Positions 23,658-34,665 of a stretch of 64,000 bases of DNA are shown piece by piece. Within the stretch, counting starts at the first letter, position 1. Every line of letters starts with the position of its first letter. Below the pieces are notes generated by a model, which saw only the letters and a program-made list of their open reading frames with translations, searched no databases and had not been told where the DNA came from. The DNA comes from Semisulcospira habei (taxonomy: Eukaryota > Mollusca > Gastropoda > Semisulcospiridae): positions 191,624,164-191,688,163 of the forward strand of contig BTPG01000003.1 in assembly GCA_036245525.1 (NCBI GenBank), given 5' to 3'. A program made the position numbers and the translations under genes.

Positions 23658-24755
23658 TTACAATTAATTTGATGGGTCACATTGAAAATTAATGAAATGA
23701 TCACAAATTTGTATGCTTAATATGCATACTTTGTTCAGAAAAGTGGCAACAAAAATATTTAAACAGAGGAGTATGACATAAGCAATTCTTATGATCATTT
23801 TGCATTTTTTTGAATACTGGTAAAATGGGGTAGGGCAGCAGATTTAGCCACTGTGGCCCCTAAATGCATCACAGCATCATAAATTCAGGTTGGGAGTAAC
23901 CGTGGTACTCTATCCTAACCAATAAAACCTAAAAGAGACCTATCAGTTTTATACAAATTTTTGAGGGCATTGGAAACTACGTACATTTTCCAATCCAATT
24001 CGGCAATTTTAAATGGGAAAAAGCTATCATTCACCTCGAATGTACCGTAAAGGATGCCGACTTTCCTTATTTTCTTGCACTTTATGCTCACATTATTGAA
24101 ACTTAATAGGTAAAGAGAGTTCAAAATGAAATGGAACAACTTTAGTAATTTTTTTCTAATTAATTTTGTGTATTTTTACAACTTGGGGGTAGGGATACAA
24201 AATCAACCACTTTTGCACAGTGACCACAGCATCACCTAGTGAAGTTTATAATAATTGTGACATCCTGTTGCGATGATATAAGCCTGAAAATTGCCTACCA
24301 GGGCTATAGAAAATGTCTGAAGGCATCTGACACATTATTTTTGTCTTCTTTTTTTTTGCGATTTCGCGGAAATGACTGTTTACTGGGTGCACAAATACCT
24401 TCACTGTGAGCCAGAGATTCAATATTTTTTTATTCTGTTTTTTTGCAGACGATGCAGAAGGTGTGCCTTAACATAATATTGCCTTATTTGGGCTTCTGGA
24501 GTGAATTCCGATTTCTTTAGAGAAAAATGTTTCTCAACCTCATTTTAGCATGTGCGAAGAGCGTGAATGGGGGTACCCTTGCGCCATCGGCTATATCTCT
24601 GGTGTATTCCTAAGGATTTTCGGGGAACATGGCTTAAACATCTCTGGACATACTAAGGTACACGTTGAAACCTATCTTATTGATTAGCGGGAGGGGTGGG
24701 GGGGGGGGGGGCGGGGGCGGGGGGGGGGGGTGCACGGTAGACCGGGCTAGCTCAC
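23658..24755 (-). repeat. Right arm of the ~1 kb foldback
   Basis: Inverted partner of 19815-20830, for example AGACGATGCAGAAGGTGTGC here against its complement near 20085. The outer G-run is longer than the left C-run. The spacer (20831-23657) holds the decayed LINE. Confidence 0.85.
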
Positions 24756-24916
24756 GGACGAGTATCAGTTGTGGTATGTACGCAATCACGTCTGCCTGCT
24801 GTATTCTATCGTCTGATAGAATAGCTGTTGTTCCGCCCCGCCTCTATCCTGTCAGTTCCTCTTTGAATCTACTGCGGGGCCTGTAAATAAATGTGCCAGT
24901 TTGTGATTTTGGACCA

Positions 24917-25860
24917 ACCGTCCATCCGCAACAACCACAGACCATCACGAGACTAGCGCAACTATTACACTGCCTGACTAAAGGCGCACCGAGTGCACTT
25001 AGCATTTTCAACTCAAGTACAATGCAACAAAAACATTCCTCACCAGACTAACCCTTTGGCTGTCGGTGGCCCATTTTTGTCGCGATGATTCCTGAAGGAA
25101 TCATCGCGACAAAAAAAGGGCTACCGACAGCCAAAGCACTATTTCCCCGATCCACTGGAAAATCCCTCGTGAAATGCCGCAAATGTTGCATGTTAAAATC
25201 AGCCTGATTCAAAGACACGAAGGGTTTCCGTATTTCCGTTAATGAAAAGACCTGACCTTTAACAAAACGAATAAAAGAGGGCGTAAAACATTAAACTGTA
25301 GCCAAGCAGCCGTGTGTCCCGCGACACCTAATTGTAAATTGTAACGGAGAAGGCAAATGCGGGAAAGGTCCCAGAACAAAAGCCATATGGTTCAGCTTTC
25401 GCTTTTGTAGTAAACAAAAACACTTGTGCATGTACGGTTTCCAACTTTTTTTTTTCTTTCGTCTACAGCTCAGGTTTCTGAAGACTAAACAATAAAAACA
25501 TACGTGTATGCTGGTCTGTAAGTTTCGAGCTTACGGCTCGTGGCGGCTGCAGAGTGCAAACTCACGGGAAAACACGTCATGTTGTAAATACAGTAAATTT
25601 CGGATATAACAATCTCGCCTGAGGATTCAACTATACTTGTTGTTATATACCCGCAGTGTATTATAAGCGAAGTATTGTGTGCCCAAGAAGTGCTGTCGGG
25701 ACGGCCTCTGAAAACATTCTTTGTCGGCATATCCGACTTTTGTTACTGATATCCGACTGTTCAGACATGAGATTACCTTAGCCGCCTGCTCGGCGTAAAA
25801 CCCCAATACCTAACTAAATATATCCGACTTTTGTTATCCGACCTCGTTATAAGCTAAGTC
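24917..25860. other. No gene recognised apart from a PalD element
   Basis: A half PalF motif (TTTGTGATTTTGGACC) lies just before at 24900. Repeated TATCCGACTTTTGTTA occurs at 25730-25850. Confidence 0.5.
25047..25138. mobile_element. PalD element
   Basis: CTAACCCTTTGGCTGTCGGT start; the centre TCGCGATGATTCC-TGAA-GGAATCATCGCGA is perfectly inverted. The right end lacks TTAA. Confidence 0.75.
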
Positions 25861-25867
25861 GAGTGTA

Positions 25868-26030
25868 TTAATCCATTTAGCCCCGACGTACAACAGCAGG
25901 AGATATAATTATCGACCATGATATATAAAGGGTAGTGCCAGATTAGCTTGGCGCCATTAGGCCATTAGGCGCCAAGCTAATCTGGCACTACTCTTCACTA
26001 AATTATCATGGTCGATCCGTCTCCTGCAAC
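25868..26030. mobile_element. PalB element, right end missing
   Basis: TTAATCCATTTAGCCCCGAC start and a full core hairpin with GGCGCCATTAGG in the loop; sequence ends after CCGTCTCCTGC without the terminal repeat. Confidence 0.75.
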
Positions 26031-26089
26031 TATTGTGTGTTTGTGATCGTTTATGCGCGCGTACACAACAGTGTTTTGCGGCCTTTATT

Positions 26090-26286
26090 GTTTAGTTTGC
26101 TTGGTCTATCTTGCTAATATTTAGTTATTTGTATATTTATTTTTGCGTACTGTCTGTCTCTATTAGTGATTGTAATGCGCCTAGAGCTCCATTAGGACGT
26201 CAGGCGCCATATCAAATATCCGTTGTTATTATTATTATTATGGTATTATTATTATTATTATGTCATTATTATTATTATTATTATTA
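26090..26286 (+). mobile_element. Retroelement 3' stub with (ATT)n tail
   Basis: GTAATGCGCCTAGAGC ... GGCGCCATATCAAATATC and a long (ATT)n array are the classic 3' end of an (ATT)n-tailed LINE/SINE. The following TTAA-flanked palindrome sits directly on the array. Confidence 0.55.
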
Positions 26287-26360
26287 TTAACCCTTTGCGT
26301 GTCGGTAGCGGTTAGAGGAATCATCGCGACTAAAACTGCTCCCAACACGCAAAGGGTTAA
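26287..26360. mobile_element. PalD element with TTAA ends
   Basis: TTAACCCTTTGCGTGTCGGT to ACACGCAAAGGGTTAA, 74 bp, inserted at the end of an (ATT)n tail. Confidence 0.85.
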
Positions 26361-26410
26361 CTGGTTTATAGGCGTTAGTTGACACCTCAAACATTTGGGA
26401 AATGCGGCCC

Positions 26411-26482
26411 TGTGTTAGAATGTGGTGGTCTGAGATTCTAGACCTTACGGCCTTGAGCCACAAGGTCCAAAATTGCATACAT
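26411..26482. repeat. PalF hairpin
   Basis: GATTCTAGACCTTACGGCC pairs with GGTCCAAAATTGC across GAGCC. Confidence 0.7.
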
Positions 26483-26774
26483 GTGCAAAATTTATTGTCT
26501 GAGACATCTGCAAGGGCTTGAGCTAAAACCAGTCAGAATAGCTAACATTTTTCTTCTAGAGGCAGGGTATGTAGACACGACTACGGTGTGGAACGCGGGA
26601 CTACGTCCCCAAAGACCCACTATGCTGAATTTGTGCAATGAAAACGTATAACTGGGCCCTAATACTCTGGAAATAAATGAAACTAAATCAATGGTGTTGC
26701 AATTTTCAAAGCGCCCACAACTGACAAAATGTAAAGCTTCTAAGCTGCCGTGGAAAGGCGAACGCTACCTATCT

Positions 26775-26840
26775 GCAAGAGACATAAATCCTCATGGGCC
26801 CGCCCATTCGCGGGGGCTCATGAGGATTTATGTCTCTTGT
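26775..26840. repeat. PalA hairpin
   Basis: Full arms GCAAGAGACATAAATCCTCA and inverse; the outer ends are too diverged to place. Confidence 0.8.
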
Positions 26841-27049
26841 TAGTCTTGTGTTCTTTGTGTCTATTTTTGATCCCATTTCATTCGTGTTCTTCACGCAAAT
26901 GTCGGCCGGTGGGCAGTGGTTTCAGACGCGAAATCCGCGTCCACTGACAGTCAAGGGGCCAAAGCCTCTCGCTGTGCATTTCGGTTTCAACCGATGGATC
27001 GTGTGCACTCTAGATAAACTTGAGCAGTAACGAAACACCACTCCTCAAC

Positions 27050-27115
27050 AATAAACACAGATCCTCATAAACCCCTGCATACAGGCTGCAGGGCCTAGTG
27101 AGGATTACAGACATG
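27050..27115. repeat. PalA degenerate hairpin
   Basis: ACACAGATCCTCATAAACCC and the inverted TAGTGAGGATTACAG around GCATACAGGCTGC. Confidence 0.45.
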
Positions 27116-27462
27116 TTAGTCTCATTACTGAGTAGATCAGTCATGTACATCTATTTCTCAAACTAAGTAGGCCCTCTCTCATCCACAGCCGTATGCATCG
27201 CAAGGTGACAGTTTATGCGGCGTGGGTATGAATAATGTACACAAAGTTCAATCCGAGGCAGACGACATTTTCCACCTTGCTAAGTAAACAGGTCTGTGAT
27301 TTTGAATAACAAAGTCACAGCCCAGCACACGAATGGCATGTGCTTCATTTGGCTTTGATCATATCCAGCGCCATTAGCAAATCGACACTGTTTACTAGCT
27401 GGCGGCCTGCGCCCGACTTGCTTAATGTTTACGATGGCATCCGGCCACCTGAAATTTTTCTT

Positions 27463-27671
27463 TTAACCCATTCAAACCCCTGGACGCATTTCTCCAATTT
27501 TGGAGGTGTCACTTAACGATTCTGTACTAGTTGTAGGAGACGGATGGACCACGATAATTCAAGGGTAGTGTCAGATTAGCTTGGCGCCGTTAGGCGCCAC
27601 TGAAGCTAATCTGTCACTACCCTTGAATTATCATGGTCGAGCCGTCTCCTGCTGTAGTGCGTCGGGGTTAA
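27463..27671. mobile_element. PalB element
   Basis: TTAACCCATTCAAACCCC start and GTCGGGGTTAA end; core hairpin 27541-27645 with one arm carrying a small insertion after GGCGCCACTG. Confidence 0.8.
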
Positions 27672-27722
27672 TGGGTGAAGATATGAAGCCGCTCAACAAC
27701 GGGACAAAACATAGAACGCCTT

Positions 27723-27802
27723 TTAACTCATTAGAGACGAACGGCATCCGGATACGCGGCTTAAGCCGCGTATCTGGATGACGTTCGTCTCAAATGAGTT
27801 AA
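27723..27802. mobile_element. PalC element with TTAA ends
   Basis: TTAACTCATTAGAGACGAAC to GTCTCAAATGAGTTAA, 80 bp, near-perfect hairpin with GGATACGCGGC. Confidence 0.9.
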
Positions 27803-28109
27803 AGCTCGACTGAAAGACCCTATACATATTCGTAGTAGGTTCTCTGGAAGCTCGTTTTAAAGCGCATCTAATGTTTGAACAGGCACATTATACACACATT
27901 TATACATTGAATAAAATAACTGTGTTGACTGTAGGTCCACATAGGTCCACCAAAAACGCATGAACTAAACATAGGGACTGTCATCTCGTGTGGGCCTATA
28001 CAGCCACAGCATTCCGTCAGCACTCAACATATGACCAAAGTGACATTTTAAAGGGCGCTACTCCGTTGTCTCGAGACTGACGGATGCCTAACAAATTATA
28101 GGAATGAAG

Positions 28110-28315
28110 TGCTTACATCCTGAGGCTGATTTTGTAAAAAAAAATAATTCCTTCAGTATTGTCCTGTGAAGGCTACATTGCAGATTAGGACATAGATCAA
28201 CCATTCTAGTTCAAGGGTGGTGCCGGAACAGCTTGGCGCCTTCAGTAGAGCCCCGCCTTGAACTGTAATAGTCAAGTTAATTTCAAGCGTGAGTGTATTA
28301 GGATGAAAAGGGTTA
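28110..28315. mobile_element. PalB subfamily element, degenerate
   Basis: Core GTTCAAGGGTGGTGCCGGAA with a deleted second arm, right end GGATGAAAAGGGTTAA. Related to 39957-40136. Confidence 0.6.
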
Positions 28316-28447
28316 AGGTCATATTCAAACTATCATTGTTTGTACGCCTCTGCTGTAAGCTGACAATTCGATAGTTTTAACACGGTGCACACACGGATCG
28401 ATATTCTCACAGCTGGGAGTACATGTATGTGGTCTTTTGAAGACTTC

Positions 28448-28568
28448 ATACCAGTTCAGGGGCGAGTTCAAGGGCAGTGTCAGGTTAACTTGGCGTCTAC
28501 AGGCGCCAAGATAATCAGGCACTATCCTTGAATTGTGATGGTCAATCCTTTTCCTGCTGTAGTTTATC
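28448..28568. repeat. PalB core hairpin, diverged
   Basis: GTTCAAGGGCAGTGTCAGGT and the inverted GGCACTATCCTTGAATTGT; no TTAA borders. Confidence 0.65.
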
Positions 28569-28700
28569 AGAACTGGATAGGTTGGTGTGCTAAATAGCAG
28601 CCAGTGTCTTACAACAACAACAATGGGAGATAAGGTCCGGATAGGACCAGCCGAAAACTGTCAACACCCCACCTGTTTTATATCTTACATTGTCAAAACT

Positions 28701-28705
<5 letters not shown>

Positions 28706-28771
<66 letters not shown>
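28706..28771. repeat. (CT)n microsatellite
   Basis: Pure CT array without an adjoining LINE end. Confidence 0.95.
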
Positions 28772-28959
28772 ACTGCAGACTATAAACATGCAAGCTCTGA
28801 AAAGGCGTTGTTATATCCGACTTTTGATTAGCCTACTTTGTTATGAATGAAGTCAGCCATAGCTCAGGCGTCGTTATGTCTCAACACATTCTACCCCCGA
28901 GGACCGAAATCCATAAATTTTGAAGGTGCCCTCAGAAGGACTTTATTACAATTCTAGAA

Positions 28960-29094
28960 ACAGGTCGAGCATGACAGTTCAAGGGTGGTGCCAGAATAGC
29001 TTGGCGCCTATGGGGCGCCAAGCTATTCTGGCACCACCCTTGAACTATCATGCTCGATCCATGTCTTGCTGTGGTGTGTCGGGGTATGAGTTAA
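28960..29094. mobile_element. PalB subfamily element
   Basis: Near-perfect hairpin with AGTTCAAGGGTGGTGCCAGA around CGCCTATGGGGCG, and right end GGTATGAGTTAA. The left border is unclear. Confidence 0.75.
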
Positions 29095-29099
29095 AGGGA

Positions 29100-30110
29100 C
29101 CTGCGCCTGGAAACCAAGGGTTACTGATAGTTCTCAATATCTCCTTCATAAATATTCTCAGTGTGTCTTACAAATGATATACATGCTGGACAAAAGGGCT
29201 AACTCACCTTATTAAGTCTGAATTTTGTAAAATGAAAGACTTTCTGCTCATCTTCCCCATTTGTCTGTAGGAGAGTTCCACCTATGCGCACAAGGGGCAG
29301 TAATGTGAACATGTTGGCTGGACTGAATAACCTAATTATTACTTTATCAGGAAAACATACTTAAAAGTGTAATACCGTGACAGCTGGCGCTGCCGTGAAT
29401 GTCACACGCACGTGACTCAGTATTGCTGCTGTAAACAACATGCACTTCAACTAAGGTCGACTGTGTTGACTCTCAGAAAGGTCATCCATCAATCTGAGGC
29501 AAGAGGCACTGATCCTCATGGGGCTCATGAGGATTTATGCCTCTTGCCAACTAACTAGACACAATTTATGTTGTGTTCCTCACATGGAGAGGCGCAATGT
29601 GGGTTTTGTTCTACACTGGCGACTGTGAGATTCAGTTCAGTTCGTCGCGGTCATGTCATAATTGAGTGACAGTCGTGTCAACAAGTTTCAGGTGAAATAT
29701 TATTATGAGCCGCAGATCTAGCTTAAAAATGTGTACACGTTGCCTGTCATGGCAACACGCGATATGTAATAATTATAAACGTGCAGGACAAGAACGTCCT
29801 GCCGGTCCTTTCTGACGTCAGGCCGTTTAAAATATATTCAATAACTGCTGCGTCTCATAATTAATTAAATAAATCATTACTTCGTTTACTACTAACGGTA
29901 CAACATTTCAGAGCCGGTTCAGCAATGTGTACACAATTATATCAAACATTGTAACTACGGTACAAAACATTTACGATTGGACTTGTAAAACATCTATCAT
30001 CTGACACGATTTATTTGCTGAACACCCACAATACCCCACCCCCACCCCCTTCCCCCCCTCCCCCCACTCCCCAATAACTAAGGGAAAATGTTATGAATTG
30101 GTCATTAACA
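29100..30110. other. Unassigned, mostly AT-rich
   Basis: Contains one short PalA hairpin and a C-rich run at 30030-30070; no exon supported. Confidence 0.5.
29499..29548. repeat. PalA short hairpin
   Basis: GCAAGAGGCACTGATCCTCA directly abuts its inverse; the CCCCGC centre is deleted. Confidence 0.8.
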
Positions 30111-30115
30111 TGACC

Positions 30116-30166
30116 TTCAAACGGCATAGACCTTCAAACACTGATGAAGATCTATGCATCTCCTGT
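30116..30166. repeat. PalA degenerate hairpin
   Basis: GGCATAGACCTTCA and the inverted TGAAGATCTATGC around AACACTG; ends eroded. Confidence 0.5.
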
Positions 30167-30283
30167 GTGACCACTGAGACTGCCCAGTAACTTGACATAA
30201 GTGGTAACCTGAAACTGATGGCCTTGAAATACGGTAATCAAAAACACATCGAACTGCCCGGCCTATCCACCCCATTTCATCTA

Positions 30284-30346
30284 GATGAGACATAGATTCT
30301 CGTGAGTCCCTGCAGCTGCAGGGGCGCATGAGAATCTATGCCTCAT
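30284..30346. repeat. PalA hairpin
   Basis: ATGAGACATAGATTCTCGTG and inverse, centred on CTGCAGCTGCAG. Confidence 0.8.
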
Positions 30347-30415
30347 GGAGTTGCTGATCTAACTGGTTCTTGTCAGTTAAAAATTCCACAGCGGATCGGC
30401 ACGAGGGTTCAAGAT

Positions 30416-30634
30416 TTAACCCATTCAGCCCTGACGCACTACAGCAGGAGATGGGTCGACCATGATAGAATTCAAGGGTAGTGCCAGATTAGCTTGGCGC
30501 CTGTCGGCGCCAAGCTAATCTGGCACTACCCTTGAATTATCATGGTCAATCCATCTCCTGCAACTGGTGCACAGTCATTAGATGACGCCGCCTCCAAAAT
30601 TTGGGAAATACGGCCGTCGGGCTGAATGAGTTAA
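30416..30634. mobile_element. PalB element, full length, best-preserved copy
   Basis: TTAACCCATTCAGCCC at the left and GGGCTGAATGAGTTAA at the right, 219 bp. The long inner hairpin runs from AGGAGATGGGTCGACCATGA to its inverse, with only a few mismatches. No coding capacity. Confidence 0.9.
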
Positions 30635-30637
30635 GTT

Positions 30638-30865
30638 ATGCTGAAGCGTATGACTGTGTACTGCATGTCTACTGCCGTCCTACACGTGTCACTTATGTGT
30701 CTTGTGCGGGCGAAGGTAAATGTTGTGCCTAGTCTTGTCAACGAAACAGTGAGTCAACAAAATGTATTTACGGCATTATCCGATACGTTGACGAAGTCAT
30801 ACGAAGAAAATACAGCACAGGCGTCCGAGGACGACAGAGATTTAGTTTTAAGTAGACGACACTAA
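30638..30865 (+). CDS. Small ORF with signal-peptide-like N-terminus (uncertain)
   Basis: A 75-codon frame begins with a Lys/Arg pair and a hydrophobic stretch (STAVLHVSLMCLV), as in a secretory signal, followed by a polar tail ending LSRRH. It starts three bases after a palindromic element. A possible donor (GAAG then GTAAAT) at about 30715 would truncate it to a signal exon. Not matched to any family; could be chance. Confidence 0.2.
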   Translation: MLKRMTVYCMSTAVLHVSLMCLVRAKVNVVPSLVNETVSQQNVFTALSDTLTKSYEENTAQASEDDRDLVLSRRH

Positions 30866-31233
30866 TAAAACAGCTGTACGAGACCGACAAGTATAGTCAC
30901 ACCTCAGCCGACTGTGCTTAAAATGCAATTACTGCAAGTCTGCGCTACAAAAACAGTCCGTGAGGTCGTTCTTAGACTGATGATTAGATCGGCACACTGA
31001 TCCCTTCGCAGTCTGTCGCATCAGTTTACTCCTACAAATGTAAGCTTCTTACTTGTCCACTGAGTTAGCAACCCCTTGTGCTTGCAGCCAACCTGGTACC
31101 GCCTGTTACAGCAACAGTACCGGTGCCGGTATGGCCGGCATATATAGACCTATATTCATGCAATCATTTGAAGGACGGTCAAGATGTCAGCCTCAGGTCT
31201 ATGAATTTGCAATGTCATGTGATACGCAAGTGT

Positions 31234-31264
<31 letters not shown>

Positions 31265-31285
31265 GCTTGTTGCGTGTTTGCGTGT

Positions 31286-31600
31286 GTTGGTTGGTTAGTT
31301 CGGGTTTAACGTCCACAGCACCGAGGTGATCACGGACGGCCCTGACGGGCGGGTTATGGGGGACAGGGAAATCTATTGCCTATGGAGTACGACCTGAACA
31401 CTGATCAACTCAGGCGCACTCCAACTGTGCCACTTTGATTTACCAGGACCTTTCAACGGAAATGCTATTGAACAAATTCGTTTTTCCCCCTGGATTGTGA
31501 GTCCAGCTACCGGGGCCGGGACGGGATTCGAACCCACGACCCGGCGATTCCCTTCGCTCTCTTGCTCCGACGTTTAACCGCCTGAGCTATTTCGGACTCA
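31286..31600 (-). mobile_element. tRNA-derived SINE, near full length
   Basis: On the minus strand: box A-like TAGCTCAGGCGGTTAAAC, box B GGTTCGAATCC and a body ending in TTAAACCCGAACTAACCAACC. Flanked by an approximate target duplication TTGCGTGTNTGCGT (31270 and 31603). Pol III promoter boxes are intact in form. Confidence 0.85.
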
Positions 31601-31739
31601 TTTTGCGTGTGTGCGTTGTGCGCGTGGTATAAGGTAGTGTCGTTAGTCTTTAAGAACGTTTTCTTTCTCGGTAGATGATATTAACATTACTGTGACAGAT
31701 GGTTGTCATGTTATATACATGCACATACTCACTGGTCGT

Positions 31740-31866
31740 TGTTCAACTCTAGTCAGTCAAATGTATTTATTTGTTTTATGTTGTTTGTTTGTTTTTAATC
31801 TACTGTTTTACCAAAATTCCGCTGCAAACAAATTTCCCAGCTTGGGACAATAAAGGTATTCTATTC
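31740..31866 (+). mobile_element. LINE 3'-end stub
   Basis: The block ending TTGGGACAATAAAGGTATTC resembles the 3' UTR ends of Jockey/CR1-like LINEs. No coding part remains. Confidence 0.4.
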
Positions 31867-31951
31867 ATGCACAAAGGCCGGAAATCGGTGTTCTATGACT
31901 GATTCAACGACCAAAAGCCACAAACGTGTAAGAAGGGTAGACTTGTTCTAA

Positions 31952-32064
31952 GCAAGAGACATAGATCCTCGTGAGCCCCAGCGACTGCGGCGGGGGCTCA
32001 TGAGGATCTATGTCTCTTGCTGTTGGATCGTGTCAGTTCAGGCTCTTTTCAGTGACGGGGTTAA
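31952..32064. mobile_element. PalA element, left border unclear
   Basis: Hairpin 31952-32020 with right end AGTGACGGGGTTAA. Confidence 0.75.
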
Positions 32065-32515
32065 TACGCAATTGGCACAAAACTGATAAGTGTACGTCAG
32101 TATGACTAAACTCTGTGTCACCTTCATGCCAAGTTCTCAAATATCAGTCGGTGTGTCGTCAGTCTGCGCGGACTTGCCACTGAGCACGTCAGCGGCCGCG
32201 CAAAGGCTGCCGCTGTCAAGTATTACCGCCTCTACAAAACAAAACAAAACAAAACTAAGTGTCGATTATTTACTGGTTCGGCAACCTGCTTCGTGACAAG
32301 CACGTGTACTATATGACAATGCCGCGGCGTCGGTAACACCCCACTTACAAATCGTCTGCACCTGCCAAGAAAAAGAACTTCAGTGACAAATCTGGCTGAG
32401 CGGCATGGCGGGAAAGCTTTGCCATTGAACGAACACATACACACCCCCACACACATGCGCACACGCGTGTATGACACGCACCCTGTGGCTGCCGAGTCAA
32501 AGTTCAAGTACTTAC

Positions 32516-32606
32516 AATCAAACGCGTAGAACGAATGCTCACTGCCGTCCATTGCTATCAAAACTTTGCGTCCACTCGAAGAACTTCCTTCGCCTTCGTT
32601 CGCCAT
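32516..32606 (-). CDS. First exon of a universal-stress-protein-like gene (partial)
   Basis: Reading from 32606 leftward: MANEGEGSSSSGRKVLIAMD then GSEHSFYAFD, followed by one base (T) and a strong donor GTAAGT at 32515. The KVLIAMDGSEHS strand-turn and AFD are the characteristic start of metazoan USP-domain proteins, in which the next residue is usually W; the leftover T would begin a TGG codon. USP-domain proteins are small Rossmann-like nucleotide-binding proteins with stress-linked roles. Only the first exon was found; the rest should lie to the left on this strand but no second exon was recognised, so it may be short, distant or outside the window. It could be a broken copy. Confidence 0.7.
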
Positions 32607-32860
32607 TGTGAAAATCCTGAGTTATAGAACAAGGTTACAGCTGTCAAAACACTTTTTCACAACAGTATGCCTCCCTCGCGTATGTGCACAACGCTTACAA
32701 ACTCTCGTCTGCTTAGTTCTGCCGAGCGTTGTAGCAAACCGAAGCAGCCCGCGATTGTCGACCGCACGCGTGCACCTTTCCTTCTGCTGACGCAGCACAG
32801 ACAGTAGCACGCTAAACCCGAAACAATCCGCCCCTAAATCGAGGAACAAGTTGAGCAATT
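32607..32860 (-). promoter_or_regulatory. Likely 5' UTR/promoter side of the stress-protein exon
   Basis: This stretch directly upstream of the ATG on the minus strand is free of microsatellites and palindromes and is comparatively CpG-rich, unlike its surroundings. No TATA box is evident. The assignment rests on position only. Confidence 0.3.
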
Positions 32861-33092
32861 GTGGTCAGCGAGCTGTAAGGATTTCCAAAAGCCCCTGCGC
32901 TTTCAATGTATGTTGTTTTGTTCGTTTGTTTTGGCAAGTTGTTTTGGTTTTTTATTTTGGTTAAGCCGGAAAGGTTGGAGTATTAGATACTGAGCCTGGG
33001 CACCGGAATGTTTCACTTCACTGTTTCAGTATACAGTCAGTCACACGCTTGACCCCTTAGTTACCGGTGAGAATTAGTGGAGAGACGATCTA

Positions 33093-33176
33093 CTTGAGGC
33101 GTAGACTTTCATGACTCTCTGTCGTGCTATGCTTATAGAATACGGCCGCACGGGCTCATGAAAATCTATGCCTCAT
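33093..33176. repeat. PalA hairpin with enlarged loop
   Basis: TTGAGGCGTAGACTTTCATG and GGGCTCATGAAAATCTATGC, separated by about 35 bp of unrelated loop. Confidence 0.7.
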
Positions 33177-33179
33177 GTG

Positions 33180-34595
33180 AAAGGTATTTAGGTTGACCGC
33201 GGCGACTGATGTAGTACTGTGATCTCACGTACGTCAGTCAGTAGCCGCGTAGTAGCGGATTAATTGAAGTTTCACAATGGTGATCCAATTCACAGTGACA
33301 CCTACAAAAGCGCGCCTCGGCCACTTCAGTCGATCCTCTTTGATAGGTTATGTATTCACAGCGGTAACAGATGTACATCAGTGTCACCTTGTCAGTTCAT
33401 CATTCAGCTGGCGACTGTGATATGTAGGCGTTCAAACCGCTGTCACTGTAGAGATTCATTCGGACTAAAACTTCAAAACTGTTGTCAGTTCGTCTGGTAA
33501 AATAATCTGCAAACTTCCTTGAGATTCTTTTAGACCCTGCAGTTACTGTGGCCGTAATGATGATCTATGTGTCTTACAGATGATAGGGCGATGTTGACAA
33601 CTAGTATGCCTACTCCGATGATTTGACCAGATGAGTGGGCCCATGTAAGCAAATCGGAACGAGTGGCGTTACGTAACGTGAAGTTAGCGTACTATATTGA
33701 TAAGTCTGTGGCACGCCAAGATAAGCGCGGAGTGTTGAATTTTAAAGGAGTCTGTTGTAATATCAATGCAATGCCGAAAATCTGCCTCATCTGTGGTCAT
33801 GTATTTATGTAGAAGTTGGTAACTGACAACACATCAGTCCCCCCTCCAATCAATCAATCAGTCAATCAGTCAAAATCAAAATAAAATAAGCACTCCACAA
33901 CAACGGAATGTATATTTGGGGAAAGTGTCACTGACGGACGGAAGTACCTTTTGATGTTGGGGCTTAGCGCTGGAATACACTGATGTACAAAAGCATGCGC
34001 CGATTGTCTTTTTATTTTTTTTTTCTGTTCATACAGACACGTCAAAAGGACACCGCAATCAACAGAAATCGAGGATTGCTGGTCCACTTGGGGTATGGCT
34101 GTCTGCACACGTCGCTGGTTAAATTTACGTTTCTGAAAGACATTTCCCGGCTTTACCCTTTAAAAATTAGGGTGTTGCAAATGAACTGAATCTCTGCCGG
34201 TTTACCTTATCAAGCAGATTTAGACTAGTCAGTTATCGCTCGTCTTCACGATATTGTATCGATGCTGTCATCTCTGCTGATTAACCTCTGGTGTCAGCAC
34301 AAAATGTTGTATTTCTCAAGTCAGTCTGCCATGAGTCATCAAAAATCGTACTTTATCACAAATCGGTTAGATTTCAGTGTGAATCTTGCAAGCTAAGCTA
34401 GACTCAGTCATTCAGGATGGATAAGTACAGGACAAACATGGTATCTGACTAGGGATGTTCATGTCATTGAAATATTTTCATTGCTGAAAGGTTGCTTCAA
34501 CTAATACGATCACCAGCCATATAAGCACCTCTATAAATTAGCAGTCCACTTTAGTACTAACCCAACTGCCATTTGACGCAGATGAACTGATATTG
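33180..34595. other. No gene recognised
   Basis: Comparatively unique sequence upstream of the stress-protein exon; short frames lack motifs. (AATC)n at about 33845-33875. Confidence 0.5.
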
Positions 34596-34600
34596 ACTTG

Positions 34601-34665
34601 ACAAGAGGCTTAGATGCTCATGAGTCCCTACATTCGCAGGGACTCATGAGCATCTATGCCTCTTG
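34601..34665. repeat. PalA hairpin
   Basis: ACAAGAGGCTTAGATGCTCA and inverse around CCCTACATTCGCAGGG. The inner GATGCTCATGAG differs from the family but matches in both arms. Confidence 0.85.

Noticed and set aside
31490..31590. A tRNA gene on the minus strand (box A and box B present)
   Set aside because: The same tRNA-like head plus a shared body recurs at 61355, so it is a tRNA-derived SINE rather than a functional tRNA.
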